Assembly (NCBI GenBank): GCA_016934135.1
Contig: JAFGTK010000081.1
Location: forward strand, 1-6,013
Direction of reading: 5' to 3'
DNA: 6,013 nucleotides
Origin: Deltaproteobacteria bacterium
Lineage (GTDB): Bacteria; Desulfobacterota; Desulfomonilia; UBA1062
Under the pieces are notes generated by a model, which was not told where the DNA came from, made no database searches, and was given only the letters and a program-made list of their open reading frames with translations. A program made the position numbers and the translations under genes. Shown here one piece after another: positions 1 to 5,658 of this stretch; within the stretch, counting starts at the first letter, position 1, and every line of letters begins with the position of its first letter.

Positions 1-186
1 TATCAGCCCGCACGCGACATACATGACTTCAGCATCTCGTTCATCATCAGGGAACTGGAGAATAAAGGGATCGACTCCATCCCCGTTGCCCGGACAGATT
101 CATTCACCGCCCTGTCGGAGGCTTTGAAGGAGTTCAGCGCCGTCATCGAGAACTCACCGGCTAACAGACTGCTCAAGGATATATAA
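1..186 (+). CDS. 3' end of an unidentified protein gene (partial)
   Basis: Frame 1 is open from the first base to a TAA at 184-186, giving the last 61 residues of a protein whose start lies outside the window. The piece is soluble-looking. A helix-like stretch (ISFIIRELENKGID) leads into a short hydrophobic strand (SIPVA), followed by a second amphipathic helix (TALSEALKEFSAVIE), so it resembles the last beta-alpha unit of an alpha/beta enzyme. I see no cysteine motif, membrane segment or catalytic signature and cannot assign a family. The open frame, its codon use and a GC-rich hairpin right after the stop support a genuine gene end. The next gene starts 268 bp downstream, so it is probably not in the same operon. 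Confidence 0.7.
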   Translation, partial: YQPARDIHDFSISFIIRELENKGIDSIPVARTDSFTALSEALKEFSAVIENSPANRLLKDI

Positions 187-191
187 CCTAC

Positions 192-237
192 CCTCGCAGC
201 CCGGCAAAAACAGCGGGAACTTCGACACGCTGCGGGG
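192..237 (+). terminator. GC-rich hairpin just after the first stop codon, possible terminator
   Basis: CCTCGCAGC at 192-200 can pair with GCTGCGGGG at 229-237 over 9 bp, with one G-U pair. The loop carries a small inner CCG/CGG helix (201-203 with 214-216). It begins five bases after the TAA of the upstream gene, as expected for an end-of-transcript structure. There is no T-run after it (AATTAAACCC follows), so it is not a canonical Rho-independent terminator. It could be a weak terminator or an mRNA 3'-end stabiliser. Confidence 0.35.
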
Positions 238-417
238 AATTAAACCCTGAGCGATATTCAATCATGATATCAAGGTGTTATCCGGATCGAATATGACCCT
301 GAACGTGACACCGCAAGTGCTCTCAATGAGTGCACATCCACCTGAATCAATACCCCCGGAAGCATCCAAACCTCGTGTTCATGCAGCATGATAAATTCTC
401 CCGGATTCATTATCCTC

Positions 418-445
418 TTGATTTTTCTCAGTTTCTCTTTATTTA
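418..445 (+). promoter_or_regulatory. Weak sigma70-like promoter upstream of the membrane protein
   Basis: TTGATT (418-423) is followed after 16 bp by TATTTA (440-445) in an AT-rich stretch. Both boxes are imperfect. If used, transcription would start around 451-454, almost at the ATG at 455, which also lacks a Shine-Dalgarno sequence. That would give a leaderless or nearly leaderless message. Chance in AT-rich DNA is a real alternative. Confidence 0.3.
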
Positions 446-454
446 TTAATAGAT

Positions 455-1030
455 ATGGATTTCAGCATCAAACAGAAAAATGTCTTTAAAAGGATTGTGA
501 TCCCTGTGGGGGTCGTTGTCCTTCTCATGGTCATTGCAATCAATGTATATAACTACGCCCCAACGCTTGTACAGACCCACACGGGACTGAGCCGTGCCCT
601 TTCAAACATCTCGGCACTGGGCATGTTTGTGAGCATCTGGCTTGGCGTATACATTGCACACCCCATGGCCTTTTTCGCAGGCGCGAGCATGAAGGAACGT
701 TTTGTCGTATCTTTTTCCACACCTGTTATCTGGTCGATAAAACTGCTCGTTGGTTCATCGGCCATCTACTCTGGGGGAGATCTTGCGTTCTGGGTGTTCT
801 ACCCGCTCATTACCGGTGTAGTCGGCGCTACCCTGTTAAATATGGGGATCTCGGAGATCATCTGCCGCATGATCTTCTCCAAGAGGTATCCTTATTCAAT
901 ATCAGTACTGACGCCGTCAGTTTTTATTATATTCTTGATCGGGCTTATTATCGTACCGCTCTCCCTGTATAAGGGGGGCACGGTATTTTTTTACATTTTT
1001 GTGGATTGCTATACGTGGCTGTTTAGCTGA
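455..1030 (+). CDS. Multi-pass integral membrane protein of unknown function
   Basis: This 191-residue protein is dominated by hydrophobic segments at about residues 14-32, 52-74, 84-100, 109-137, 148-170 and 175-190, giving five or six membrane helices. The N-terminus is short and lysine-rich (KQKNVFKR), which suggests it lies in the cytoplasm. No transporter, protease or enzyme motif is recognisable, and I cannot name a family. The stop is 15 bp before the sulfatase start, so the two genes are very probably co-transcribed. A role linked to the exported sulfatase or its substrate can be proposed only from that context. The start is uncertain: no ribosome-binding site precedes the ATG, whereas an AGGA lies only two bases before an in-frame GTG at 497, too close to be a convincing alternative. 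Starting at 497 would remove the basic N-terminus but keep the first helix. Confidence 0.75.
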   Translation: MDFSIKQKNVFKRIVIPVGVVVLLMVIAINVYNYAPTLVQTHTGLSRALSNISALGMFVSIWLGVYIAHPMAFFAGASMKERFVVSFSTPVIWSIKLLVGSSAIYSGGDLAFWVFYPLITGVVGATLLNMGISEIICRMIFSKRYPYSISVLTPSVFIIFLIGLIIVPLSLYKGGTVFFYIFVDCYTWLFS

Positions 1031-1033
1031 AAA

Positions 1034-1042
1034 AAGGAAGGG
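1034..1042 (+). promoter_or_regulatory. Strong ribosome-binding site for the sulfatase
   Basis: AAGGAAGGG lies in the 15-bp gap after the membrane-protein stop. Its AGGA core ends 7 nt before the ATG at 1046, a near-ideal spacing. It fixes the sulfatase start, and with it the full twin-arginine signal. It is much stronger than anything before the upstream gene. Confidence 0.75.
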
Positions 1043-1045
1043 TTC

Positions 1046-2455
1046 ATGGCCAAAGATGCTAAGGGGGCAGGGAAAGGCTTAACCAGGAGAGAGGTGCTGC
1101 GGCTCCTCGGAGGCACTGCCGGGGCATGCATGCTCTCGACAGGCATACCGGGGTTTGGGCATAGTGCATCAAACACAAGGCCCAATATCATCTTCATCCT
1201 CTGCGACGACCACCGGTGGGACCATTTAAGCAGTATGGGACACCCGTTTCTGAAAACACCCAACCTCGACCGCATGTACACTGACGGCGTAATGTGCGAA
1301 AACGCCTTCGTGACTACCTCGCTGTGCAGCCCGAGCAGGGCGAGCTTTCTCACCGGCCAGTATGCACACACGCACGGGGTGAAGAACAACATCACACCGT
1401 GGAACAACGATAATATCACCTTTCTGGAGATCTTGAAGCAGCACGGCTATGACACCGCATTTATCGGGAAATGGCATATGCCGGGCAAAGGCCTTCCCAC
1501 ACTTAGGGGCGTGGACAGATTTATCTCTTTCACCGCGCAGCGGGGTCAGGGACAATACTATAACTGCCCTCTGTTCGTAGACGGCGTGGAAACCCCGTCA
1601 CGCAAGGAATATATCACCCAGGAACTCACCGACTATGCACTGGATTTCATCAGACAGAACCGCACGAATCCCTTCTGTGTATACCTCTCGCTCAAGGCGG
1701 TTCATCATCAGTGGCTGCCGCCGAAAGATCTGAAGGGCATCTATAAAGACGTAGAGGACCTTGGCTTGCCGGAAGAGGCCGACAACTGGCTCGGCCTGGT
1801 AAACAACAACATCACCTACGGCACGCTGGGCAGACTTGACGACATGTACCGGCGCTACTGCGAAACCATAGTCTCGGTGGACCGCGAAGTGGGCCGGGTT
1901 ATGGAAGGCCTGGAGGCATTGCGGATTGCTGAAGATACTGCGGTGATATTTGTCGGAGACAACGGATTCTTCTGGGGCGAACACCGCCTCGTGGACAAGC
2001 GCTGGGCATATGAGGAGTCCATCAGGGTGCCGTTCCTCGTTCGCTATCCAAGGCTGATCCAAAGTCCCGGCAGAAAGATAGAGGAGATGATTCTGAATAT
2101 CGACCTAGCGCCCACGGTTCTCGATCTTGCAGGAATCACCCCGGCGGATCATGTACAGGGCAGGAGCATTGTCCCGCTCCTCACATCCACGCAGGCACCG
2201 TGGCGCACCTCCTGGCTCTATGAGTATTACCGGGACTACCCCTACACCGTTCCCGACGTGTTTGCCGTGCGCTCGGATACATATAAGTACATCGAGACCG
2301 GCAGCAAGAGCTATCCTCCGGAACTGTACAATATCAAAGAAGACCCGAAGGAGATGAACAATCTCTATGGAAGCGCCAAGGCGGCCGACATCACCACCCA
2401 GATGCAGAAAGAACTGGAAAAACTCAAAAGGGAAACGGGGATGGTTGGACCATGA
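1046..2455 (+). CDS. Tat-exported type I sulfatase (Cys-type formylglycine enzyme)
   Basis: This 469-residue protein belongs to the alkaline-phosphatase-fold sulfatases, which hydrolyse sulfate esters using a formylglycine made from Cys or Ser. The N-terminus has a twin-arginine signal (TRREVLR, Arg14-Arg15, then a moderately hydrophobic stretch to about residue 42), so the enzyme should cross the inner membrane folded. The mature part opens with RPNIIFILCDD, where Asp54-Asp55 are calcium ligands. The signature CSPSRASFLTG starts at Cys94, the residue to be converted. GKWH (141-144), His220-His221, GDN (Asp305-Asn306) and Lys318 match the other active-site positions of the family. The C-terminal region (LYNIKEDPKEMNNL) is the usual small domain. 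Length is normal. The CSPSR context and the GV.NN that follows resemble N-acetylglucosamine-6-sulfatase-type enzymes, but the substrate cannot be fixed from sequence. It probably shares an operon with the upstream membrane protein and converges with a probable maturase gene. Confidence 0.93.
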   Translation: MAKDAKGAGKGLTRREVLRLLGGTAGACMLSTGIPGFGHSASNTRPNIIFILCDDHRWDHLSSMGHPFLKTPNLDRMYTDGVMCENAFVTTSLCSPSRASFLTGQYAHTHGVKNNITPWNNDNITFLEILKQHGYDTAFIGKWHMPGKGLPTLRGVDRFISFTAQRGQGQYYNCPLFVDGVETPSRKEYITQELTDYALDFIRQNRTNPFCVYLSLKAVHHQWLPPKDLKGIYKDVEDLGLPEEADNWLGLVNNNITYGTLGRLDDMYRRYCETIVSVDREVGRVMEGLEALRIAEDTAVIFVGDNGFFWGEHRLVDKRWAYEESIRVPFLVRYPRLIQSPGRKIEEMILNIDLAPTVLDLAGITPADHVQGRSIVPLLTSTQAPWRTSWLYEYYRDYPYTVPDVFAVRSDTYKYIETGSKSYPPELYNIKEDPKEMNNLYGSAKAADITTQMQKELEKLKRETGMVGP

Positions 2456-2527
2456 CTTGGAGCTCAAGATCTCAGGCAGACCGAGAATTGAGGAGCATGA
2501 ACCTAGGCAGAAGGCAGTTGGTCAAGA

Positions 2528-2597
2528 TAGACCGAGACCTAAGGCAGAAGGCAGAAGAAATATCGAATTGCGAATCTCGAATTGCGAATTTAATAAA
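2528..2597. repeat. Degenerate heptad-periodic repeat block
   Basis: Read in consecutive 7-base steps from 2528, the block contains AGGCAGA twice in a row (2542-2555). TCGAATT then alternates with GCGAATC/GCGAATT from 2563 to 2590. The best copies are the perfect 13-base direct repeat TCGAATTGCGAAT at 2563-2575 and 2577-2589, offset by 14, twice the basic period. The block ends in the AT-rich TAATAAA. There is no spacer/repeat architecture as in CRISPR and no coding signal. Confidence 0.65.
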
Positions 2598-2678
2598 ATG
2601 TTTCAGTGGTAGGTCGTGCTGTAAGTGAAAAATTGAGCTGTGGAAAGAAAACGGAACAGGTGATGAGTATCATGATGA

Positions 2679-2714
2679 TCTCCAGTTGAATCTTTCCTGG
2701 AGAGGTCTTTTTTT
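2679..2714 (+). terminator. Candidate Rho-independent terminator for the sulfatase unit
   Basis: TCTCCAG (2679-2685) pairs perfectly with CTGGAGA (2697-2703) across an 11-base loop. Seven T residues follow at 2708-2714 after a four-base GGTC. The order of stem and T-run fits + strand transcription and would end the membrane-protein/sulfatase transcript about 250 bases after the sulfatase stop. The four bases between stem and T-run and the moderate stem make it a fair rather than strong call. Confidence 0.5.
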
Positions 2715-2762
2715 GCCGGTTCTTTGGTTTTAGCAATTCGAAATAATAAACGTCTCTATTCC

Positions 2763-2797
2763 TTAACCCAGCGCCTAGTGCCCAGCGCCTAAGTTCC
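2763..2797. repeat. Second heptad-periodic repeat block (AGCGCCT type)
   Basis: In 7-base steps from 2763 the sequence reads TTAACCC, AGCGCCT, AGTGCCC, then AGCGCCT again and AAGTTCC. CCCAGCGCCTA occurs twice (2767-2777 and 2781-2791), offset by exactly 14. The words differ from the block at 2528-2597, but the period is the same. Confidence 0.6.
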
Positions 2798-2820
2798 CGA
2801 GCTTCCTTGTTAAAAAAGCT

Positions 2821-2841
2821 TTGTGCCTTAAATCTTGTGCT
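2821..2841. repeat. Short heptad-periodic block (TTGTGC type)
   Basis: TTGTGC occurs at 2821-2826 and again at 2835-2840, offset by 14, separated by the heptad TTAAATC. It lies at the very end of the gap, next to the stop codon of the radical-SAM gene at 2848-2850. With only two short copies it could be chance on its own. It is listed because it repeats the 14-nt offset of its neighbours. Confidence 0.35.
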
Positions 2842-2847
2842 TCCTGG

Positions 2848-4101
2848 TCATCCAATCATCTTCTCTGCAACGGCCATCACATTGGCTGCAGGCCGTTGAT
2901 TCCTGAGTTCATTTGCCATAAACTGCATGGCCCGGGCAGTATGCGAGAAATAGGCCTGATACCCGCTGCAGAGATAGTTCAGTTCCTTCTCCCCTTTTCT
3001 TGTACTCGCAAACCGGTTCTTCGGGCATCCTCCTGAACATAAGAACAGGTATGTGCAGTTAAGGCATTGCCTGGGCAGACGCTTGAGCTTGTCCTGGCCG
3101 AAACGGATCTGGTTTCTTGATGCCGCGATATCTTCCAGGCTGCACTCCCTGATATTGGCCAGCTTATACTGCGGATATACAAAGTGGTCGCACGAATAGA
3201 CCTCTCCGTCATGCTCCATCACAAGGGCCCTGCCGCAGGTGCTTCCGAAGATGCACAGCGGCGCACCTTGTCCCAGGGTGCAAGCAAGGGTGGCATCGAA
3301 TATCTGCACGAAGGTCCTGCCCACATCACGGACGACCCATTCATCGAAGATAGTACTGAGAAACTTCCCCCAGCCTTCAGGGGAAACGCTCCAGCGGGTT
3401 ACGAGTTCATTCGACTTTTTTTTATTTCCCCTTTGCCATTTTTTCTCTTCGCGCAGAAACGGGGCCTGATGGGTGAAATTCCTCTCTTCCACAACAGGAA
3501 TGAACTGGATGAATTCGAAATGATCACGGAGAAAACCATAGATTTTCAGCGGGTCTTCTACACTGATATCGGTTACACAACACAGGGCATTGCAGGCGGC
3601 ATCATGTTTCTTCAGGTGCGCAAGGCCAGCCATAACACGGTCAAACGAACCCCCTCCTGCCGCATCTTTCCGGTAGTGGTCATGGATATCGGCCGGTCCG
3701 TCAATGCTCACTCCCACGAGAAAATCATGTTCCTTGAGAAATGCCGCCCACTGCTCATCGATAAGTACGGCATTGGTCTGAAAGGCATTGGTAATCACCT
3801 GGCCGGGCCTCTTTAATTTTTCCTGGAGGCTGAGCGCGTCCCTAAAGAAATCGACTCCGCACAGCGTCGGCTCTCCCCCCTGCCATACGAACTGGACAGG
3901 GTAGCCATCGGGCTGGCTTGCAATATAAGTACGTACGAATAATTCCAGCGTTCCCTTCTCCATTTGAAATGCATGCCTGGCGTGCAGACTGTGGGTCTTG
4001 TGTTTGTAGAAGCAGTAGGCGCATGACAGGTTACACATGGGCCCTGCCGGTTTTGCCATGACCTGGAACGGGTGCCCTTTGTGCTCGGATTGTTTCGTCA
4101 T
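2848..4101 (-). CDS. Radical SAM/SPASM anaerobic sulfatase-maturating enzyme (anSME-type)
   Basis: This 417-residue protein probably oxidises the active-site cysteine or serine of sulfatases to formylglycine in the cytoplasm, using S-adenosylmethionine and iron-sulfur clusters. The radical-SAM motif CNLSCAYC supplies Cys23, Cys27 and Cys30. The GGEP motif (75-78), QTN (108-110) and SIDGP (132-136) follow as in the family. The C-terminal SPASM region has Cys283-x5-Cys289-x14-Cys304, then Cys346-x2-Cys349-x5-Cys355-x3-Cys359-x18-Cys378, which is the layout for two auxiliary 4Fe-4S clusters. Asp305 directly after Cys304 matches the position of the proposed catalytic base in characterised anSMEs (from memory). 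CSGGCPKNR is typical of this group. The start has a GAGG eight bases upstream. It converges on a Cys-type sulfatase, its likely substrate, and is transcribed separately from it. A related SPASM peptide-modifying enzyme is less likely. Confidence 0.9.
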   Translation of the reverse strand: MTKQSEHKGHPFQVMAKPAGPMCNLSCAYCFYKHKTHSLHARHAFQMEKGTLELFVRTYIASQPDGYPVQFVWQGGEPTLCGVDFFRDALSLQEKLKRPGQVITNAFQTNAVLIDEQWAAFLKEHDFLVGVSIDGPADIHDHYRKDAAGGGSFDRVMAGLAHLKKHDAACNALCCVTDISVEDPLKIYGFLRDHFEFIQFIPVVEERNFTHQAPFLREEKKWQRGNKKKSNELVTRWSVSPEGWGKFLSTIFDEWVVRDVGRTFVQIFDATLACTLGQGAPLCIFGSTCGRALVMEHDGEVYSCDHFVYPQYKLANIRECSLEDIAASRNQIRFGQDKLKRLPRQCLNCTYLFLCSGGCPKNRFASTRKGEKELNYLCSGYQAYFSHTARAMQFMANELRNQRPAANVMAVAEKMIG

Positions 4102-4143
4102 ACATTCGACCTCAAATTCTATACACCGGATCCTGTTTTTTTA

Positions 4144-4160
4144 TTCCGGATACCGGATTC
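4144..4160. repeat. CCGGAT short repeats in the maturase/phosphatase intergenic region
   Basis: CCGGAT occurs at 4126-4131, 4146-4151 and 4153-4158, the last two offset by 7 bases. The surrounding 215-bp divergent gap (4102-4316) is otherwise marked by T- and A-runs (around 4135-4142, 4176-4182 and 4200-4207). It must hold the promoters of both flanking genes. I found no convincing -35/-10 pair for either. Confidence 0.35.
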
Positions 4161-4316
4161 TACCATGTTTATGCAAAAAAAGGATGGCCGGAACTACCGT
4201 TTTTTTTACAACTTACCCGTGGCCTCAGAACTCATGTGCATGTTCCATGACCACAGCATCCTTGCATTGAACAGGTTGTTCCATTACACTAATCCTTGAG
4301 GAGCGGACCATAAGCC

Positions 4317-4982
4317 ATGAAAAGAAAACCTGTCGGGGCCTTTTTCGATTTTGACAAGACCCTTCTGGATGTGGAGAGTCCCAAGCTCGGTATCCGGTAT
4401 ATGTGGGAGAGGCACATGATCTCCTTTGCCTATGTCCTGAAGATCATCTTTGCCAACTTCTTTTACAGCAGAAACTATATCTCTGATGAGACAATGGCCC
4501 GTCTCATGCTGACATTTTACAAGAATAAGCCGCTCGAACTCTTTGAAACCGGATCAAAAGACTATTATCACGAAATTATCAAGCCGCATCTGGCTCCCAA
4601 TATCGTCAATAAAGTACACGAACACCGGGAAGCGGACCACATACTTGTGCTGGTATCCGCTGGAATCAGATACCTCCTTAAGCCCGTGGCGAAGGACCTG
4701 GGGTTCGACTACCTGCTCTGCACCGACCTGGAGAAAGGTTCAAACGGGCTGCTCACCGGAAAGCCCCAGGGACCCGTCTGCAGTGATACCAATAAAAAAC
4801 GCCTTGCATCCCGGCTGGCGGATGACCTTGATATGGATCTGCTGCGCTCGTATGCCTACGGCAACCACCACAGCGATATCCCCATGCTTGAAATGGTAGG
4901 AAATCCCCATGCAGTGGAACCCAATGATGTTCTGAGAAAAGTTGCTCTTGAGAGAAACTGGCCCATTCTCACCTACCGGTGA
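4317..4982 (+). CDS. HAD-superfamily IB (phosphoserine phosphatase-like) hydrolase
   Basis: This 221-residue protein has the haloacid-dehalogenase phosphatase motifs in order. Motif I is FFDFDKTLL, with nucleophile Asp11 and acid/base Asp13. An alpha-helical cap spans about residues 20-90. Motif II is LVLVSAG with Ser114, and the motif III lysine is probably Lys160 or Lys161. Motif IV is YGNHHSDIPML at 181-191. The ending GNPHAVEPNDVLRKVALERNWPIL is characteristic of HAD-IB proteins related to SerB. It should cleave a phosphomonoester in the cytoplasm; the substrate is unknown. Motif IV has Asn183 where many relatives have the first acidic residue, while Asp187 is kept, so magnesium binding is probably retained. 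A GAGGAG lies 13 bases before the ATG, which is long, with GGA at nine. The gene is divergent from the maturase and 133 bp before the lipoprotein, which has its own promoter. Confidence 0.87.
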   Translation: MKRKPVGAFFDFDKTLLDVESPKLGIRYMWERHMISFAYVLKIIFANFFYSRNYISDETMARLMLTFYKNKPLELFETGSKDYYHEIIKPHLAPNIVNKVHEHREADHILVLVSAGIRYLLKPVAKDLGFDYLLCTDLEKGSNGLLTGKPQGPVCSDTNKKRLASRLADDLDMDLLRSYAYGNHHSDIPMLEMVGNPHAVEPNDVLRKVALERNWPILTYR

Positions 4983-4990
4983 GCAATGGG
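4962..4990 (+). terminator. Twelve-base-pair hairpin spanning the phosphatase stop codon
   Basis: CCCATTCTCACC (4962-4973) pairs with GGTGAG (4978-4983) and AATGGG (4985-4990). The loop is TACC and C4984 is bulged, so all 12 left-arm bases are paired. The stop codon TGA (4980-4982) lies inside the right arm. No T-run follows (TATGAGGGG), so it is not a textbook terminator. It may slow polymerase, protect the 3' end, or aid Rho-dependent ending between this gene and the next promoter. Confidence 0.5.
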
Positions 4991-5051
4991 TATGAGGGGA
5001 ACAGCTGCGGGCACCAGAAAGAATATTCGGGGGTTGGATTTTGGTAAAGGC

Positions 5052-5079
5052 TTGACACTCACGCCCGGCATACTATCAT
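5052..5079 (+). promoter_or_regulatory. Sigma70-type promoter of the lipoprotein gene
   Basis: A perfect TTGACA (5052-5057) is followed after 16 bp by TATCAT (5074-5079), five of six matches to the consensus. Transcription would begin near 5086, leaving a leader of about 30 bases that contains the AAGGA ribosome site at 5103-5107. This is the best promoter in the window and implies expression independent of the upstream phosphatase. No operator palindrome is obvious around it. Confidence 0.7.
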
Positions 5080-5115
5080 TGTGATGTTGAATAATTCCCT
5101 GCAAGGATACTGCCC

Positions 5116-5625
5116 ATGAAGATTAAAAACATTTTACTGTTTTTCCTTACTGCTGCATTGCTCCTGGCAGGATGCACGTCGGTCATACCCAGAGACGTGC
5201 TCTCGAAGGTGGATGAACCTGTATCCATACGGGACGTGCAGGACCATCCGGATTCATTTTCCGCCTCGCGTGTGCTCTGGGCCGGGATAATCCTCGATAT
5301 ACAGAATTCCAAAGACCACACAATTATAGAGGTACTTCAGAAACCTTCTGACTACCAGGGCAGGCCAAAGGCTGTCGATACCTCAGACGGCAGATTTCTT
5401 GCCCGTTATAATGGCTTTCTCGACCCTGCGGTCTACTCCGAGGGACGGGAGGTGACCATTGCAGGGGAACTGGAGGGGATAAAGAATCTTTCTATCGGAG
5501 AATATGCATACACCTACCCTTTTGTTCTTGTTACGGAAATCCACCTGTGGCCACTTGAACCCGACAAAGAATATCATTACTTCCACTATCCCGCCTACTA
5601 CCACGACCGGTGGCGGTATTGGTAA
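5116..5625 (+). CDS. Slp-family outer-membrane lipoprotein with aromatic tail
   Basis: This 169-residue protein starts with a lipoprotein signal: basic MKIK, a hydrophobic core, then the lipobox LAGC with Cys20 as the lipidated residue. Thr at +2 avoids the inner-membrane retention signal, so outer-membrane placement is likely. The body matches the Slp (starvation lipoprotein) family: a start near VSIRDVQDHPDSF, then GRFLARYNGFLDPAVYSEGREVTIAGEL (92-119) and EYAYTYPFVLVTEIHLWP. The family's molecular function is not well defined; E. coli Slp is stress- and starvation-induced. After LWP there is a tail rich in Tyr, His and Trp (153-169, ending WRYW). An AAGGA eight bases before the ATG supports the start. 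A strong promoter lies directly upstream and hairpins lie directly downstream, so it looks like a single-gene transcript. Confidence 0.88.
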   Translation: MKIKNILLFFLTAALLLAGCTSVIPRDVLSKVDEPVSIRDVQDHPDSFSASRVLWAGIILDIQNSKDHTIIEVLQKPSDYQGRPKAVDTSDGRFLARYNGFLDPAVYSEGREVTIAGELEGIKNLSIGEYAYTYPFVLVTEIHLWPLEPDKEYHYFHYPAYYHDRWRYW

Positions 5626-5629
5626 CAAA

Positions 5630-5658
5630 CCGCCCAGGGATGCTCGTGATATGGGCGG
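5630..5658 (+). terminator. Perfect 7-bp GC hairpin after the lipoprotein stop
   Basis: CCGCCCA (5630-5636) pairs perfectly with TGGGCGG (5652-5658) across a 15-base loop, starting five bases after the TAA. It lacks a T-run. Its last two bases overlap the first two of the long heptad hairpin that follows, so the two structures compete slightly at their junction. Confidence 0.4.

Larger units (their letters stand above)
187..454. other. Intergenic gap of 268 bp without a credible gene
   Basis: Between the first stop and the membrane-protein start I see only the hairpin at its left end and a weak promoter-like pair at its right end. A 39-codon - strand reading frame (270-389) has a plausible GGGAG ribosome site, but its peptide matches nothing I know. 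No tRNA, repeat array or insertion-sequence end was seen. The last 50 bases are strongly pyrimidine- and AT-rich. Confidence 0.6.
2456..2847. other. Gene-free 392-bp gap between convergent sulfatase and maturase genes
   Basis: Both flanking genes end here, so no promoter is required. The gap holds short repeats with a 7-nt period (2528-2597, 2763-2797, 2821-2841). It also has an imperfect duplicated block: TCAAGAT at 2464 and 2522, AGACCGAGA at 2478 and 2529, and GGCAGAAGGCAG at 2506 and 2543. A candidate terminator lies at 2679-2714. TCGAATTGC (2563-2571) recurs inverted as GCAATTCGA (2733-2741). Reading frames across it are short and arise from the repeats. I see no clear intrinsic terminator for the - strand gene. 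Confidence 0.65.

Noticed and set aside
274..350. A + strand stretch reading like IRIEYDPERDTASAL, reminiscent of ribosomal protein L2 (IEYDPNRSA)
   Set aside because: The similarity covers only a few residues and stops at a TGA. The flanking sequence does not continue the match in any frame.
270..389. A 39-codon - strand frame with a GGGAG eight bases before its ATG
   Set aside because: The peptide has no recognisable features. One decent ribosome site in a 268-bp gap is easily chance.
1115..1160. Lipobox-like cysteine (TAGAC) in the sulfatase signal region
   Set aside because: The residue at -3 is a glycine rather than Leu, Val or Ile, and the twin-arginine motif with a mature start near residue 42 fits better.
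2441..2453. A five-base-pair hairpin (ATGGT/ACCAT) at the sulfatase stop
   Set aside because: The stem is short and AT-containing with a three-base loop. It is too weak to list beside the other stop-proximal hairpins.
2367..2612. An 81-codon frame running from the sulfatase tail into the repeat block
   Set aside because: Its first third overlaps the sulfatase in another frame. The rest is low-complexity residues produced by the heptad repeats, and it lacks a ribosome site.
2528..2848. Possible CRISPR array in the repeat-rich gap
   Set aside because: The copies are 6-13 bases, offset by 7 or 14, with no unique spacers, no conserved repeat of CRISPR length and no cas gene nearby.
3184..3816. 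A 210-codon + strand open frame inside the radical-SAM gene
   Set aside because: It lies wholly antisense to a gene with an intact family signature. It has no recognisable domain, and its length is explained by the codon bias of the opposite strand.
4174..4207. A-run and T-run flanking CCGGAACTACCG as a bidirectional terminator
   Set aside because: The GC stem is only three base pairs and the A/T arms are out of register by a base. The location between divergent starts makes a terminator unlikely.
4072..4299. A 75-codon + strand frame in the divergent gap
   Set aside because: Its start lies antisense inside the radical-SAM gene. Much of the peptide comes from T-runs, and no homology is apparent.
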